From the NCBI GenBank assembly GCA_964007475.1, contig OZ023273.1, positions 50,097,525-50,161,524 on the forward strand: a DNA stretch of 64,000 nucleotides. The letters are read 5' to 3'. Shown one piece after another: positions 32,986 through 45,490 of the stretch. The position numbers and the translations under genes were made by a program. The first letter of the stretch is position 1. Every line of letters begins with the position of its first letter. Source of the DNA: Hybos culiciformis (Eukaryota; Arthropoda; Insecta; Diptera; Hybotidae). The notes below the pieces were generated by a model. It searched no databases and was not told the DNA's origin. It saw nothing but the letters and a program-made list of their open reading frames with translations.

Positions 32986-35900
32986 AATAATTTAGAAATT
33001 ATAAAGATGATGAATTTAATTATGAACATTATGTATATAAGCTCTTTAACTTTTGCCAAATATTGTCTTTTAGATTTTTCCTTTAATCGTTTATGATAAA
33101 TCTTTCAAGTGTTGTTCGCTTGTTTACTTCAAAAGAATTTACCCAATTTGGTTTTTCGTGTAATATTATACAATTTGAAAAAAAATCTAAAAAAATTTTT
33201 TGCTAAGTTTTTACCTTTATGTTTTGAATTTCTGATTTAAATTTATATGTAAAATAAAATTATAATTAAAATCGTAAAAATTATCTATACCTGAAGGTTC
33301 CAAAAAGAAATTTGTTAAGCTTCTACTTATATTGAAATTTGAAGTACCTAAATTTCCATTATTTTGTTAATTTTTTTTAACCTAAAAAAAGTACTTTTGG
33401 AGAAGATTTTTGAGAAATTTTTTTCAAAAAGTTCTATGAAGTTTTAAGAATTTACTATATCTGAATTTACAGTAAAGTAATATTTTAAATAGTTATGAAA
33501 GTGATAATGTGTACCGATGCCATAAAATTTTCATTTTTTACAAATATCCTGAAAGCGGTATGTTACTAACTTTTGAATACTAAACGAGCATTACTACGTA
33601 CAAAATTAAAATGGTCACTTTTTACATAAATTCATCAAATTATTATTTTTTTAAGTTTTGATTTTTTTTTTGTATGTAAATTAATAATTTTAAATATTTA
33701 TAATATTTATTAAAATAAACATACGCCTTTAAATAGATGAATAATAGAAAGTAATTCGAAAATCGCCAAAATACTGAATATTTTTATTTGAACTCTTGAT
33801 TTTGTTATTTACTCTAAGAAACCGCAATGTACTCTGTACTAAGTTTTATGAAATATCCATAATTAAATATTATGATCAGTAAAATAGAAATATGTACGTA
33901 AATCATCATGTTTTTGCAATGAATATGTTATTCGTTTGAATGTATTATACGTGTCGAATTAAATTTTTTTATAATATGTTTTTAATTTTTGATTATGGTT
34001 ACATTTATATTTATTTCGATATTATATATGTATTTATCACTAATAAAATAATTCCATAAAAAGACTAAACAAATAAAAATGAAGCACGTCTTTATTCATA
34101 ATATCGCACAGATATATTGTATAACTTCTTTTCATATACAATTTGAAAATGGAATATAGTGTATTTAATTTTAAATAATGTTTTCAAGCAAATTTTGCAT
34201 TAATAGGTAATCTATGTATATAACATATTTGACATTAATTTAAAATAATATTCTGCAGGATGTATTCTTTGCAATTGAATTTTCAAATAATTAATATTCA
34301 ACTTTTGATTATTATTTTCATTTCGTTTTTGGTTTACATTTATAATTATTATATATTATGAACAATCCTTAGACATATGTATTTTTAATTGCATTTTCGA
34401 TTCAAATTATTGTTTTGATAAACTCCAGCAGAAAAAGGACATAAACATTATAAAATTTTGATATTGCAAAAGTTTAATACATTGATTTTTTTTTTTAATT
34501 TTCAGTATCTGTTCTGTACTATATATTGGCAAAAGTATACATCATAATTTTATTAATATTTATTTATTATAAATGAACCGTGAACATAATTAATTAATAT
34601 AATTAGCCATTTTATTTTAAGTTAACTTCTTTTGGGCCACAGGTTTTTGAAATCTTTCAATAAATTTAGATTTGACATTTTTCAGAAATGGCAATCAACC
34701 AAAATATGGAAAATTTGTTTTATTCCGTCATAAATATTAATTCCTTATAAATTCCTGTTTATAAAACAAAAATGATTAATTTATTTTGATATTGGATTTG
34801 TAAAACTATTAGAATTACTTAACTACTCATGTACAAAATAATTATAACGAAAATATAATTTTTATATATTGTGAATACATTGACGCCATTTTCACTATAA
34901 CCTAAATAGTTTTCATCTCGTGTTTTATAAGAATGTTTTATATAAAATATATAAAACTCGCCATAACAACAAAACATTTAGGTATAATTTTATAGTATGA
35001 AATTTAAATAAAATATTTATGAATTTTTCTCAACTTATCACCTTAAAAGCCATAAATTTATTTACATGAGCACACGAAATAAAATATAAATAATAAAAAA
35101 CATGCAAAATTTTCATATTATAAATTGAAAATTCTAAAAAAATTATGGAAGAAATTTCTTAAATCTGACCTAATCATTGAGAATAAAATGAATAATGAAT
35201 AATGTAAAAATAAAAATATGTTGAAAAGTTAAATAAATTTCAAATCATTATAAAGGTATATACTTAGGTACTTTATCTATTATTTCCAATTTATTTCATG
35301 ATATAATTTTTGAAAACACATAATTCTTTTTTGTGTTTACTTGAGGTAGAATGATAGATAGTATTAATATTCTCTAAAAATATACGAAATATATGAAATA
35401 TATGATATTGTTGATCGATTAGTTAGGTAGTTAAGTTTAATAAACTAAATCAAAACAAAATTAACGGAAGATCTAGCCTTGCTAACCTAAGATTAAACTA
35501 GTCACCTAGTTTCGAATTTTAAACCGAAATCTAAGTAAATTTTGGAAGCCAGATTTCAAACTATCTCCGAGTGGTTACAAATCTAGTTCCCCATTCTAGT
35601 TTTATGTACTAGGTTCTAGCCAATTTTGGTTTAAAGAGTACGTATAATTGATAAGCTAAAAAAATTAAACTTTATTTTTTTTAAAGATTTAAAGTAAAAA
35701 GGACTAACCTTAATACTCCTATTTTAGTTTATGTAAGTGAACTCTCATATTCTGAATCTCTTCGCAACTCCATTGTAAAACAATGTTATTTTCGCGTTCC
35801 ACATTCCGTATTAAATTAAAGTAATTTAAAATACATTTTCATCCAAACCAAAAAAAATTATTTCTCATTTTATTAAATACGATGTAATTCAGAAAATTTT

Positions 35901-37919
35901 TAGAATTTTGATATAAAATGAAACATTTAATTTTATAAATTTTTATTTCCCACATTTTCTTGCTCAGTTCAGTTCATGTTCCTAACCAATTTTAGGCTTA
36001 TTCATTTATCAATTTGGAAAAAAAAATTTAACTTATGATCTAGAAAAAAACTACTATGTAATACATGAATGTATATAGGTAAGTTCTCCATCTCAGTGTA
36101 TGAACAATGTTGCAGATTGAATATAGAAGTAATTTTTTTCTTACAACCAAAAAAAAAAGAATGTTATTTAATTTGGTGAGGATATAGAAAGAACATAAAA
36201 ATATCTTTGCATCATCGAAACATCGTACAAAAAATAAATAATAAAAATAATTGTTATACATATTTCGTTGTGAAAAAAATGTATGGCATATTTACGAAGT
36301 TTATGAAAGCATGAGCATGATAACCACAATATCTGACTGTCGAGAAAAAAAAAACTCAAGCAAAAAATTTATTGAAATTTGAAAATAAGAGCAGAGTTGA
36401 AAGAGAAACAGAAATTATATAATGCTAAGTAAATTTTGGTTATATTAATTATTATATTTTGTGGCTAACTCAAAATATTAACTAAAAATAACAGCTGATT
36501 TACTTTGAATCATATTTTCTTTCTCTAATAATGTGTTCTTACTCTAATAATGTGTTCTCATTAGTGGAATATTTGATAGTTTTTGTTACAAGTATGTTCC
36601 TTCATAAAGCACAAGTATTGAAATATATATTCAGGGAATATTTACTTCTAAAATTTGTTATATCTCGGTTCATTTATTTTATTTCTATACTGTTAAAATA
36701 TTCCAAAAATTTGTTAATAACATAAAACCAATGCATGATTTGAACAATTTGGAATGATATTTCAATTTTTTATCTACAAGTTTAAAGTATAGAAAAAACA
36801 ATTACAAAAAAAGGAATGCCATAATTTTTTTTAGGTGACAAATTAGTATATTAAAAAATATATAATTATAATATATATAGACTTTTATGATGCGAAAATG
36901 TACTGAATTTATTACAAGAACATGAATTAAATATAAAAGTTTTATCAATATTATACAAACACTGAGAAAAATTTGTAAATACACACGATTGAATAAATAT
37001 CATTCTTTTAGGCAAAAAAAAAATACCCCAAATCGTTCTAACTAATCATTAGAATGTAATCTAGCCTCATAGAATTTGAAGGAAAAATAAGATATTTGAA
37101 ATAGACACGACTGTGAATTAAAAATAAAAATCCATTAGCTCACGGCGAAATTAGCTCATGTATGATGTAACTATTCCTTCTCTTTAATTCTTGTCCAAAC
37201 TTTAGAGCAAACTTATAGAAGTGCTTCAATTTATTTTAAACTTTATTGTAAATAATAATAGTATTATCGTCAAAAATTTTGCTTTTACTTTCACTGGATT
37301 ACAAAATGATGTGTTTACAAACAAAATAAGTTAAAAAGTAATACAGAATAAATTTTCGATATTTCTATTATTATTTTTAACACGATGATGTTAAAAAAAT
37401 CTGTGAGAATAAATATGGAATTTCTGTTTTCCTTGTTTTTCTATATTTTTTTGTTCTTATCCCTATTATTCCTAAAAATGAAAACACATAATTCGTATTA
37501 TCAAAGTTCTTTTAGTTATATTCGTGTTTTGTTAGAAGGTTAAAATTTATATGACATGTTAATCAAAAAGTAAAAGTTTTGTAGCGTGGAAAAAATATTT
37601 CTTCTAGGAAATGTAGATAAATATGTAATTTCTTATAATATCATACAGTTATTTTTAAAGTCCGTGTAAAGAAAACGCTTTAGCTCATGTACGCATTACT
37701 AGTTTTGGCATTAATGAATCAAATAATTCGATTACATTCAATAAATCAATATTAGGCTTTTAGATTAAATTACATTAGATTAGGTACACTTTGAACATTC
37801 AAGAGCAGGTTTAACTATATAAAAGGTTTTGTATACAAAATAAGTTTGGGAATCATTGTTCTATATAAATAAAAAGTATAAATGCCTGTTTGTGGTTTGT
37901 GTACAACTTCATGTAAATA
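32986..37919. other. Long AT-rich stretch, nothing recognised
   Basis: Only short AT-biased reading frames are present. About 35460-35640 is less biased, with CTAG-containing words, but has no recognised feature. No RNA genes or repeats with definable ends were seen. Confidence 0.45.
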
Positions 37920-38936
37920 TAGGGATGGCAATTATCCGGACTTTCAGGTATCCGGATATCAAATAGCTTAAACATGAAATATCCGTATATCCGGATACTG
38001 TTCGGATATTTGCGAGATTGCGAAAATTGGAAGAAAAATTAGTAAATTATATAATTATATCAATATGGTTTTATTATTTATATATTATAGTCATTATTAA
38101 AGTAGTATTCCAAGAATACAAAAGATTTCAATAATGGAAATTGAAGTTTGAATCGTAATTTTGTTGGAAATTTTCCACCCACCGAGAAAGAAGGTTATAA
38201 AGGGCATTCAAAAGCTTTCCTAAGTTGTGATTTAGTTGTCCATTGCCTTCTGAAGTTTAAATTATTTTTGTAAAGAGTCAAAATTATTTTGATATTTTGT
38301 TGGAATTTCGCTGGTCATAGAAACTGGCCAAAATACAAACTAATATACCTTTAAATTTTTAAATTAATTTTAAATAAATATATAAATAAATAATAATAGA
38401 ATTCGTTTATATATTTGAAATGCAGCAAAACGAATTCTATTATTATTTATTTATATATTTGAAATGCAGCAAAGCGAAATTTTTTCAATTTAATATGTGC
38501 ACAGCGATGGTATGAGAATGATATGAATTTACTTTCTCGAACACGGTAATTAAAAAAATAATTGTTGGTTTTACCATAGATTAAGAATTCAGAAAGATGG
38601 GAAGCTTCATACAAAATTTTTTCAGTCTTTTTTCGTATTTTTATGTGATGGTGTTAGTAAAACTAAATAAAATTCTTTTCATATATTGATAATAATCACG
38701 TATTTTATTTTGTTTTACTAACACATTCACATAAAAATACCAAAAATAATGTCGTATGAAGCTAACAATCTTTCTGTATTCTTAATCTATGGTTTTACTT
38801 AATAGTTGGTAGTACTTTTGAAAACACCAATACATAGATTTTATACTTAATAAAATAATATTAAAAGTCCGGAAAAAATATCCGGATAATTGATTGAAAA
38901 TATCCGGATATCGAATTATTCGTAAATCCAGAAAAT
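37920..38936. mobile_element. hAT-like non-autonomous remnant with TATCCGGATA subterminal repeats
   Basis: It starts TAGGGATGGCAATTATCC, close to hAT consensus ends. Both end regions (37935-38020 and about 38870-38936) are rich in ATCCGGATAT palindromes, typical of hAT subterminal motifs. The right end lacks a matching terminal inverted repeat, so it is truncated or diverged and no target duplication was found. The interior carries an ~50-bp duplication (about 38385-38470, AATAGAATTCGTT and ATATTTGAAATGCAGCAAA) and a foldback insertion (38572-38800). No transposase is recognised. Confidence 0.5.
38572..38800. repeat. Inverted repeat with ~108-bp arms
   Basis: The arms 38572-38680 and about 38693-38800 are reverse complements with moderate divergence. 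Shared words are ACCATAGATTAAGAAT, AGCTTCATAC and GTATTTTTATGTGA. The element is nested in the hAT-like remnant and is likely a small MITE. Its exact ends are uncertain. Confidence 0.7.
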
Positions 38937-39578
38937 AGGGTTTGTAAAATGTTCGTAAATTATTTTAAATACAAATTACAATACTATGAAATAGAGCTTA
39001 ATAACAGCTGTAGTTTTTCTTATTAAAAAATCTGAACAAACTTAATCAAAGTTTTATGAACTTATACGCCTCTGTACTATATTATATTTTCTAATAATTA
39101 AGGTATTAGAAAAAAATGACTTTAAATAATTATTTTGGTACAAGTTTTTTGTGGATAAAAATAATCCGAAATGCTAAAAGAATAACTCAACAAATTTACT
39201 ACGCACGGCGTTCCGCCGTAGTATTGAAAATGTCATTTTCAATAGGTGACGTTCATAAAAAAAGTAACTTTTTATGCATTAAAAAAAAATTATTGTCTAG
39301 GAAAATATTTTTCGAAGGTTACTCTTAAAATAATAATGATTATTGGTACAAATTGAACTCGATTTATTTTTTTCATTATAATATTCCCCATTTTTAATTG
39401 CATGTTTTTAGTCTATTTTTAATATTTTTGTAATCCAGATTTTTTCCTACGGGTAAATATAAAATGAATTAATGAATTTATAATTAGAAATAAATAATAT
39501 TGTTCACGCTTTCATATTGCGGTAGATAAGTTTTGAAAAAGTGTTAAAAAAATTTAACGTTATTTTGTTTTATTTCTA
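38937..39578. other. AT-rich intergenic DNA with one small stem-loop
   Basis: A GC-rich word, TACGCACGGCG-TTC-CGCCGTAGTA, at about 39199-39226 makes a short imperfect hairpin inside a 70-codon reading frame. The frame has no recognised domain and I treat it as chance. Nothing else is seen. Confidence 0.4.
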
Positions 39579-40515
39579 ATAATATGCAGGGATGCCAACT
39601 GGGGTGTTTTACCCTGGAGTTTCCAGTTTTTCAACTAAAACTCCAGTCTCCAGGTTTTTTAAAATTTTACCAGTTTTTTTCAAAATTAATAATTTTAAAG
39701 TAAAAAAGAAATTTACATAAGCCATTCACCAGTAGATGTCATTTTACTTTGTAATTCATTTGGCTATAGTATCATTTGTTCCAAAACAAAGTTATTAATA
39801 CCTTCAAGAAATAATTGATCTCTAATTTTTTTCTAATTTCAATAATTGTATTTATTTTATATTACTTTTTATAAAGTTTTATTCTAATTTGAATTATTTT
39901 TGTATATGCGGTTTATTTTATGTTTCGTTTGTTTATGTTAATAATAATTGTGCTTCACCCTTAAAAAATTTAAGAATTTCAAATTTTGAATTTCAAATTC
40001 CTAATGTATTTTGTTGTGTAAAATTCAAATTTTTTTTTGTTGTTGTGAATCTCAAATACACGCTTTGGCTGAAGCGTGTATTTGAAATTCACACAACAAA
40101 AAACATTTTTGAAATTCAAGTTCTGTCATTCTAATTGATTTTCCTTGTACAATAATTTTTTGTTCATAATTTTTGCCCCGATGTAATAAAATCCTCTAAA
40201 GAAAATCCTACTCTGGCAGCTTTGTCATTAATATTTGAAATTTATGAAAAAAAGTGAAAAAAAGTAATGTATTTTGTTAGTGTGATTTAATGTCAAAAAA
40301 AAGTTTTCATGCGAAACTTTTTTTTGACATTAAATCACACTAACAAAATACATTAGGAATTTGAAATTCAGAATTTGAAATTCTTAAATTTTTTAAGGGT
40401 GAAGCACAAATGTAATTTATAAATTTATTATTTTTTCTATTTTTGAATCTACATTTTTTGTTTTTTCAACTATCCAGTTTTTCCTCGGTCAAGAGTTGGC
40501 AACCCTGATAATATG
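39579..40515. mobile_element. hAT MITE (921 bp) with perfect 8-bp target duplication
   Basis: The element 39587-40507 starts CAGGGATGCCAACT and ends, inverted, CAGGGTTGCCAACT, a classic hAT terminal inverted repeat. The flanks are a perfect 8-bp duplication, ATAATATG (39579-39586 and 40508-40515). The subterminal regions share GTTTTTC/CAGTTTTT words. The interior is non-coding and consists largely of a nested foldback (39948-40409). It shares the mechanism class, but not the exact ends, with the TAGGGATTGCA hAT elements in this window. Confidence 0.9.
39948..40409. repeat. Foldback nested in the hAT MITE
   Basis: The outer arms share TTGTGCTTCACCCTTAAAAA (39948 onward) and its reverse complement ending at 40409. 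Inside are two further hairpins: ATACACGC-TTTGGCTGAA-GCGTGTAT (about 40057-40082) and the stem AGTGTGATTTAATGTC (about 40278-40345). The 81-codon frame here is palindrome-derived. Confidence 0.8.
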
Positions 40516-41606
40516 TATTCTAATTGAAGAAAAATTCTTTAATCTAGAAGTTTCGAACCAACATCACGCGGTCTGAATGGGCCTAAGGCATTTTCCATTG
40601 CGGCCCAATAAGCATATAGAACCGTTAATTTATTTGATTGCTACATGTTTTATTTTTGACATTTATTTATTTGTATTCTTACATATATTACAAATACACT
40701 TTATAATTTCTTTGTATTTAATAAAAAATTCACATATACTTTATTTTTTTAATTCTTGTCGACCTCACTATATACCCTACTTATATATATTATTTAATAA
40801 AATAAGCGTAATTTTATCATCTTATGTGTACATAAATATAAATATTCAACCAAATACAAATAGATGAAACTAATTTTCATTGAGAATTACGACCAAAACT
40901 GACCTTTTAGCAGCTTTCATAACTTGATGTATGAAATAGGTAAAAGTAATTCTTCTTCGAATCTGATATCTAATTCAAAATTGATAACGTTGTAATTTTG
41001 AAAATTTCTATTACGATATCGGATATATTTTTTAGGCACTCTTAAACTTTCGATACCTCAATCAATGCCTCCGCGATAAAATAAGTTTTGTTCATCCTTA
41101 AAGTTCTTATAAAAATGTTGAAAAAAATTATTATATATATTTTTTAATGAACATTAACGTCTCGTTTTATGTATATAAATTGTTTCTTTTATATTTATTA
41201 TTTCAATATATTTGTTTTATAAAATTGAAAAAAAATTAAATATGGAAAAACAAAAATTTAATAAAGGTCTCTCTAGACAAGGGTATGACTTTTTGCATTA
41301 AAAATTATAAAATAATAATCATAATACTCTTCATAAAATAAAAATGGGAAATTAAAAACAAAAAAAAAGGAATCTTAGGTTGCTTTCTAAAAAAAAACTA
41401 AGCGTAAAAGAACATATTAATTTTTTATCATTTTTTAATTCTTCTGACTCGCTTTTCATTCAACAACGTTAAAGAATAAATTATTTGTTTTTGTTTGATA
41501 ATTTTCAAGTACGAAATAAAAATTTTAATTAAAAAAATGGGGAAAAAAAACAGATTAAAATTGTTTCAGAGTGATATTCAATTAGAATTCATTTTCATAT
41601 TATCAA
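40516..41606. other. AT-rich intergenic DNA
   Basis: A 96-codon frame (40577-40867) is rich in Ile, Tyr and Phe and resembles chance translation. No domain or RNA is recognised. Confidence 0.45.
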
Positions 41607-42318
41607 TCTAATATATAAAAATGAAAATTCTCTGTTCCTCTCTTTCTCTGTTTCTCTGTTTCTCTGTTTCTCTGTTTCTCTGTTTCTCTGTTTCTCTGTT
41701 TCTCTGTTTCTTTGTTTCTCTGTTTCTCTGTTTCTCTGTTTCTCTGTTTTTCTGTTTCTCTGTTTCTCTGTTTCTCTGTCCTCAATTACGCCTAAACCGC
41801 TGGACCGATTTGTACTAGAAATTTTGATCCGAGGCCCCTACGGGAGCGCTACCTTAGAAGCCGGTTTTGAAATTTACGTATATTCATATAAAATGTTGTA
41901 GCGTTGGACCCGAAAAGCCTATTTAAAAAACTGGATGTTGAAAGGCCCCCCAACCGTTGTCCCAGGGCTCAATTGAGGGGCTATACAACAAATTTCGATA
42001 TTTTGAAAATATGGAGCCTAGAGACCCGAGATGATTATAGGGTACTAGAAATTTTTGATCCGTGGCACCGACGGGGGGCTACCCGAGGATCCGAGGCTCC
42101 GACGGAAGGCGGTTTTGCAATTTAGGTATATTCCGATAAAATATTATAGCGTTAGACCCGAATCGACTATTTAGAAGACTGGATGTGTTAAGGCACCGGG
42201 GAAGTGACTACTTAATAAATTTTGAAATTCTGTTTTTTAGTACACAAAATCTGAATTAAAGTGTTTTGATATTAATATAAGTTCGGGATTACCGTGCGAA
42301 GCCGGGTATTTCGACTAG
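41607..42318 (+). mobile_element. Non-autonomous Helitron (712 bp)
   Basis: The 5' end TCTAATATATAAAAATGAA and the 3' end GTGCGAAGCCGGGTATTTCG followed by ACTAG match the termini of insect Helitrons. It starts TC, ends CTAG, and has a short GC-rich hairpin just before the 3' end (one arm base appears mutated). It sits between A (41606) and T (42319), the expected AT insertion site, with no target duplication. The interior contains an octamer array (41637-41780) and wording such as ACCGCTGGACCGATTTGTAC that recurs in Helitron interiors. Two internal segments (about 41815-41895 and 42050-42135) resemble each other, indicating an internal duplication. No Rep/helicase is encoded. Confidence 0.9.
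41637..41780 (+). repeat. (TTTCTCTG)n octamer array in the Helitron
   Basis: About 17-18 copies of an 8-bp unit with two single-base variants. Because 8 is not divisible by 3, it translates as an 8-residue repeat in every frame, which explains the 60-65-codon frames on both strands. Placement just inside the Helitron 5' end is typical of microsatellites carried by Helitrons. Confidence 0.9.
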
Positions 42319-42336
42319 TATACAAATAAATATTTG

Positions 42337-42392
42337 AAGAGTCTGAAAGTCTGAGAGTCTTAAAGTCTAAGAGTCTGAGAGTCTGAAAGAGG
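42337..42392 (+). repeat. Short GTCTGA(A/G)A tandem repeat
   Basis: About six imperfect copies of an 8- to 10-bp unit (GAGTCTGAAA, GTCTGAGA, GTCTTAAA) lie 20 bp outside the Helitron 3' end. Confidence 0.7.
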
Positions 42393-44706
42393 CAATTTAT
42401 TCCATTACAGCTACAAAAGGAATGTCTGAACTACTGGTTAGACCAATTAATTTTTTTCTAAATGAAATGCAACATAGGTACATACCAGGGACGAATCCTT
42501 CATATATTGAACGTATTGAGTGCTTCCATAGAAATGATTTAAATATTTAACAAAAAAAAAGCATAGGTAAAAATTTAAATAATGAATTCAGAACGTGCAT
42601 TCAATAGGAATTACCCCTATATTATCGTTTATTTACAATACATATTTCTTTTTACTTGCTTTCTAATATTAAGAAAGAATGCAAAATTTTAATTCATTAT
42701 TATGATTACAAAAAATTTCCCATTCAGAGAGAATTTTGGTATAGATGTCGCTTTTCAATACTGAAATTCTGTACTAATGGAAAAATTTTTGAAATCATTA
42801 TTTTTTGTATAGAATTTTTATTAACGGCTAAATTTCATAGCAGGCGTTAAAACTAAATTTCAATGTAGCGAATAATGATTTTAAATTATGCATTCTCAAT
42901 AATGTGAAAGGGATAAGAAAGAGACACTAAATCTACCGTCTAAAAAACATTAGGAAAGGGAATTATGTATAAGAATAACAATAATGAGTGAAGGAAATTC
43001 ATTATTTGCCCTGAAAAGTATACTAATTTGATTTTTTTTAGTGATTGAAGATACAATAGGACGATATAATTTTTAAATATTCAAATAATTCAAATTAAAT
43101 TTTTTTTCTAAAGTAAATAACATTCGGATCAATAATTAAGATTAAATGTACCTAAGCTAACTTCAAAATAATTAAAATGGACCTATCTAATTCAAAAAAA
43201 TATTAAATTCTATTAGTGCGCTTCCGATATTGAAAAACTCACGCTTCGTGCCTGGTACATACCTGTCTTCTTTAATTTCTTATCCATATAAATATTTTTT
43301 TAATTATTTAAGTTTTTTTTTTTGTTATTTCAATGTTCTGTCATCATCTTCTAAATGTATTCATGTATAAAGTTTTTTCAGTGTTAGCAAAGAGAAATTA
43401 TTCAATAGTAACATTGATGTAAAAAAAATAAAACTTCGAAAATTTTTTAAGCCATCAATTTATTTAATTATTTAACAAAGGGGAGAAAAAGTGAACATTA
43501 AACTATATAATTTTTTTTTTTTAATTTTATGTAGTTCACTAAAAATATAACCACACCTTATTTGAATAATTTTTGAACTTACAAATATTTTAATTAAAAA
43601 CAAAAAAAGTTATCCTTAGACTTATTTTGAGAATTACATTCATATCTTTATTGTTTATAAATTTAAATGTTTTAGTTTTTGTATAGTCCTACAAAACTTT
43701 TTATCTGGAAATAGTTACTGCTGAAAAGTACTTAAAAGAAACAAGCCAATCAAATTATGAAACTAAAACTATATGTTACGCCTTTATTTCTGGTTATTTC
43801 ATCTCATCATTTTTTTCGGTACACATACCAATGGATCCTGTATTAAATCAGAAAGAATTTTACTGTATTAAATCAGAAAGTTATTATAAAAGAATCATTA
43901 CCAACTCTGAAATAAATAAGAAATAAATTTAATATTATTATCAATTTGTTCAAATATTCCCTTTAATGTATTCTGACATTTTCATTTCGACTTTTCTTTC
44001 ATATGCTTACGTAAGTGTGTATATGAAATACTAAAATTTAAGATTATATAGATACGTGTATTTTAAAGAGAATAATTTTTTTTTTGTTTACCCACATTTA
44101 TATACATACATTAGATTTTTATATACTTTTCTCACTGCAATATTATCGCGTGTATTTTTTATTCACTCCTTCCATTAAATTTAAAGAAATAAAAAAAATT
44201 CTTTTTGTTGTATAACTTCTTAATCTAATCAATGAATGATTTTAGCTTTTATGTGGTTAGTTGCCTTGATGAATACATCCTTTTTTCGTTGTTAGAAAAA
44301 TTTATTAAAAAAAAAATTTATTTTGTAGCTTACAAGAGTACCAGTTTAAGATAAAACCATTATTGACAAAGTCAAAAATATGTATAATTGTATGTAATAT
44401 TATTTTTTTTAAGAATATGTATTTTAAGAACTGGATGACAATGCAATATTAACTCTTTTTGTTGTGTCTGTTTCTTGTTTTGTCCTTAAACGGAAACTAG
44501 CTTCTCGGTGAACTATAGACTTGATTCTGTACAAATGTTAGTGTAAAGTTAGGCACTAACATCTTCTACAGCAAAAACCATAATAAATTTCTAATAAATA
44601 ATATAATATACCCATAATTTCTGTTGTATAATAATAATGGTATAATTACTGTATAATATATTAAAATGTCAGAAAAAATATCTCTGTATCTACGTGCATA
44701 TGAACA
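42393..44706. other. AT-rich intergenic DNA
   Basis: No recognisable coding sequence, RNA or repeat is visible. A 64-codon frame at 42656-42850 shows no motif and is probably chance. Confidence 0.45.
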
Positions 44707-45036
44707 TTCATAAACGAATCTAGGCTAATTCATCGCCTAGCAATTCATCGCCAAGCAATTCATCGCCAGCAATTCCAATTCATCGTCAAAAAGTTCATCG
44801 CCAAGCAATTCATCGCCAAGCAATTCATCGCTAGTAATTCATCGCCAGCAATTCATCGCCAGCAATTCATCGCCAGTAATTCATTGCCAGTAATTCATCG
44901 CCAGCAATTCATCGCCAGTAATTCATCGCCAGCAATTCATCGCCAGTAATTCATCGCCAGCAATTCATCGCCAGTAATTCATCGCCAGCAATTCATCGCC
45001 AGCAATTCATCGCCAGCAATTCATCGCCAGCAATTC

Positions 45037-45140
45037 ATCGCCAGCAATTCATCGCCAAGCAATCCATCACCAGCAATTCATCGCCGCCGGCGGCGATGAA
45101 TTGCTGGTGATGGATTGCTTGGCGATGAATTGCTGGCGAT
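45037..45140. repeat. Perfect 104-bp palindrome
   Basis: Two 52-bp arms meet with no spacer at 45088/45089 (centre GCCGCC|GGCGGC). I checked the arms base by base and they match perfectly, ending at ATCGCC on the left and GGCGAT on the right. Spacer-free palindromes of this length are prone to cruciform extrusion and deletion. It marks the inner end of the left arm of the foldback element. Confidence 0.9.
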
Positions 45141-45171
45141 TCATATTTTATGTTTTTTTTTTGGTTTCTTT

Positions 45172-45490
45172 TTTATATTTCGGCGAAAAAAAAATTTTGC
45201 CGACGAAAAATGTATGAAAATTTTGAGTGGCCATATTTGCAAAACGGGGCATTTCCGAGAAAAAAACTTTTGAATTTGTTGATTTGGGAACCGCCTCTAC
45301 TTGCTCACCAAATTTCTGCCACATCGGGCTAATTTTTTTTTTTTTTTTTTTTATATATTTCGAAAGAAAAAAAAATTTTCCATAGAAAAATGTATGAAAA
45401 TTTTGAGGGGCCAAATCTCCGAAACGGAGCATTTCCAAGAAAAAAGCTTCTGTATTTAGTGGTTTGGGCACCGCCTCTACCCAATCACCA
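45172..45490 (+). repeat. 180-bp direct repeat, two copies, in the foldback spacer
   Basis: The segments 45172-45310 and 45352-45490 are diverged direct copies with period 180. Shared words are TGTATGAAAATTTTGAG, GGGCATTTCC or GGAGCATTTCC, and ACCGCCTCTAC. Reverse-strand reading frames across the two copies show a repeated peptide pattern but no known domain and contain poly-Lys from the A/T runs. It may be the remnant of the element's central (loop) domain. Confidence 0.7.

Noticed and set aside
41603..41818. Arg-Glu-Thr-Glu-Lys-Gln repeat protein and its Ser-Leu-Phe-Leu counterpart
   Set aside because: Both are frames through the (TTTCTCTG)n array in a Helitron.
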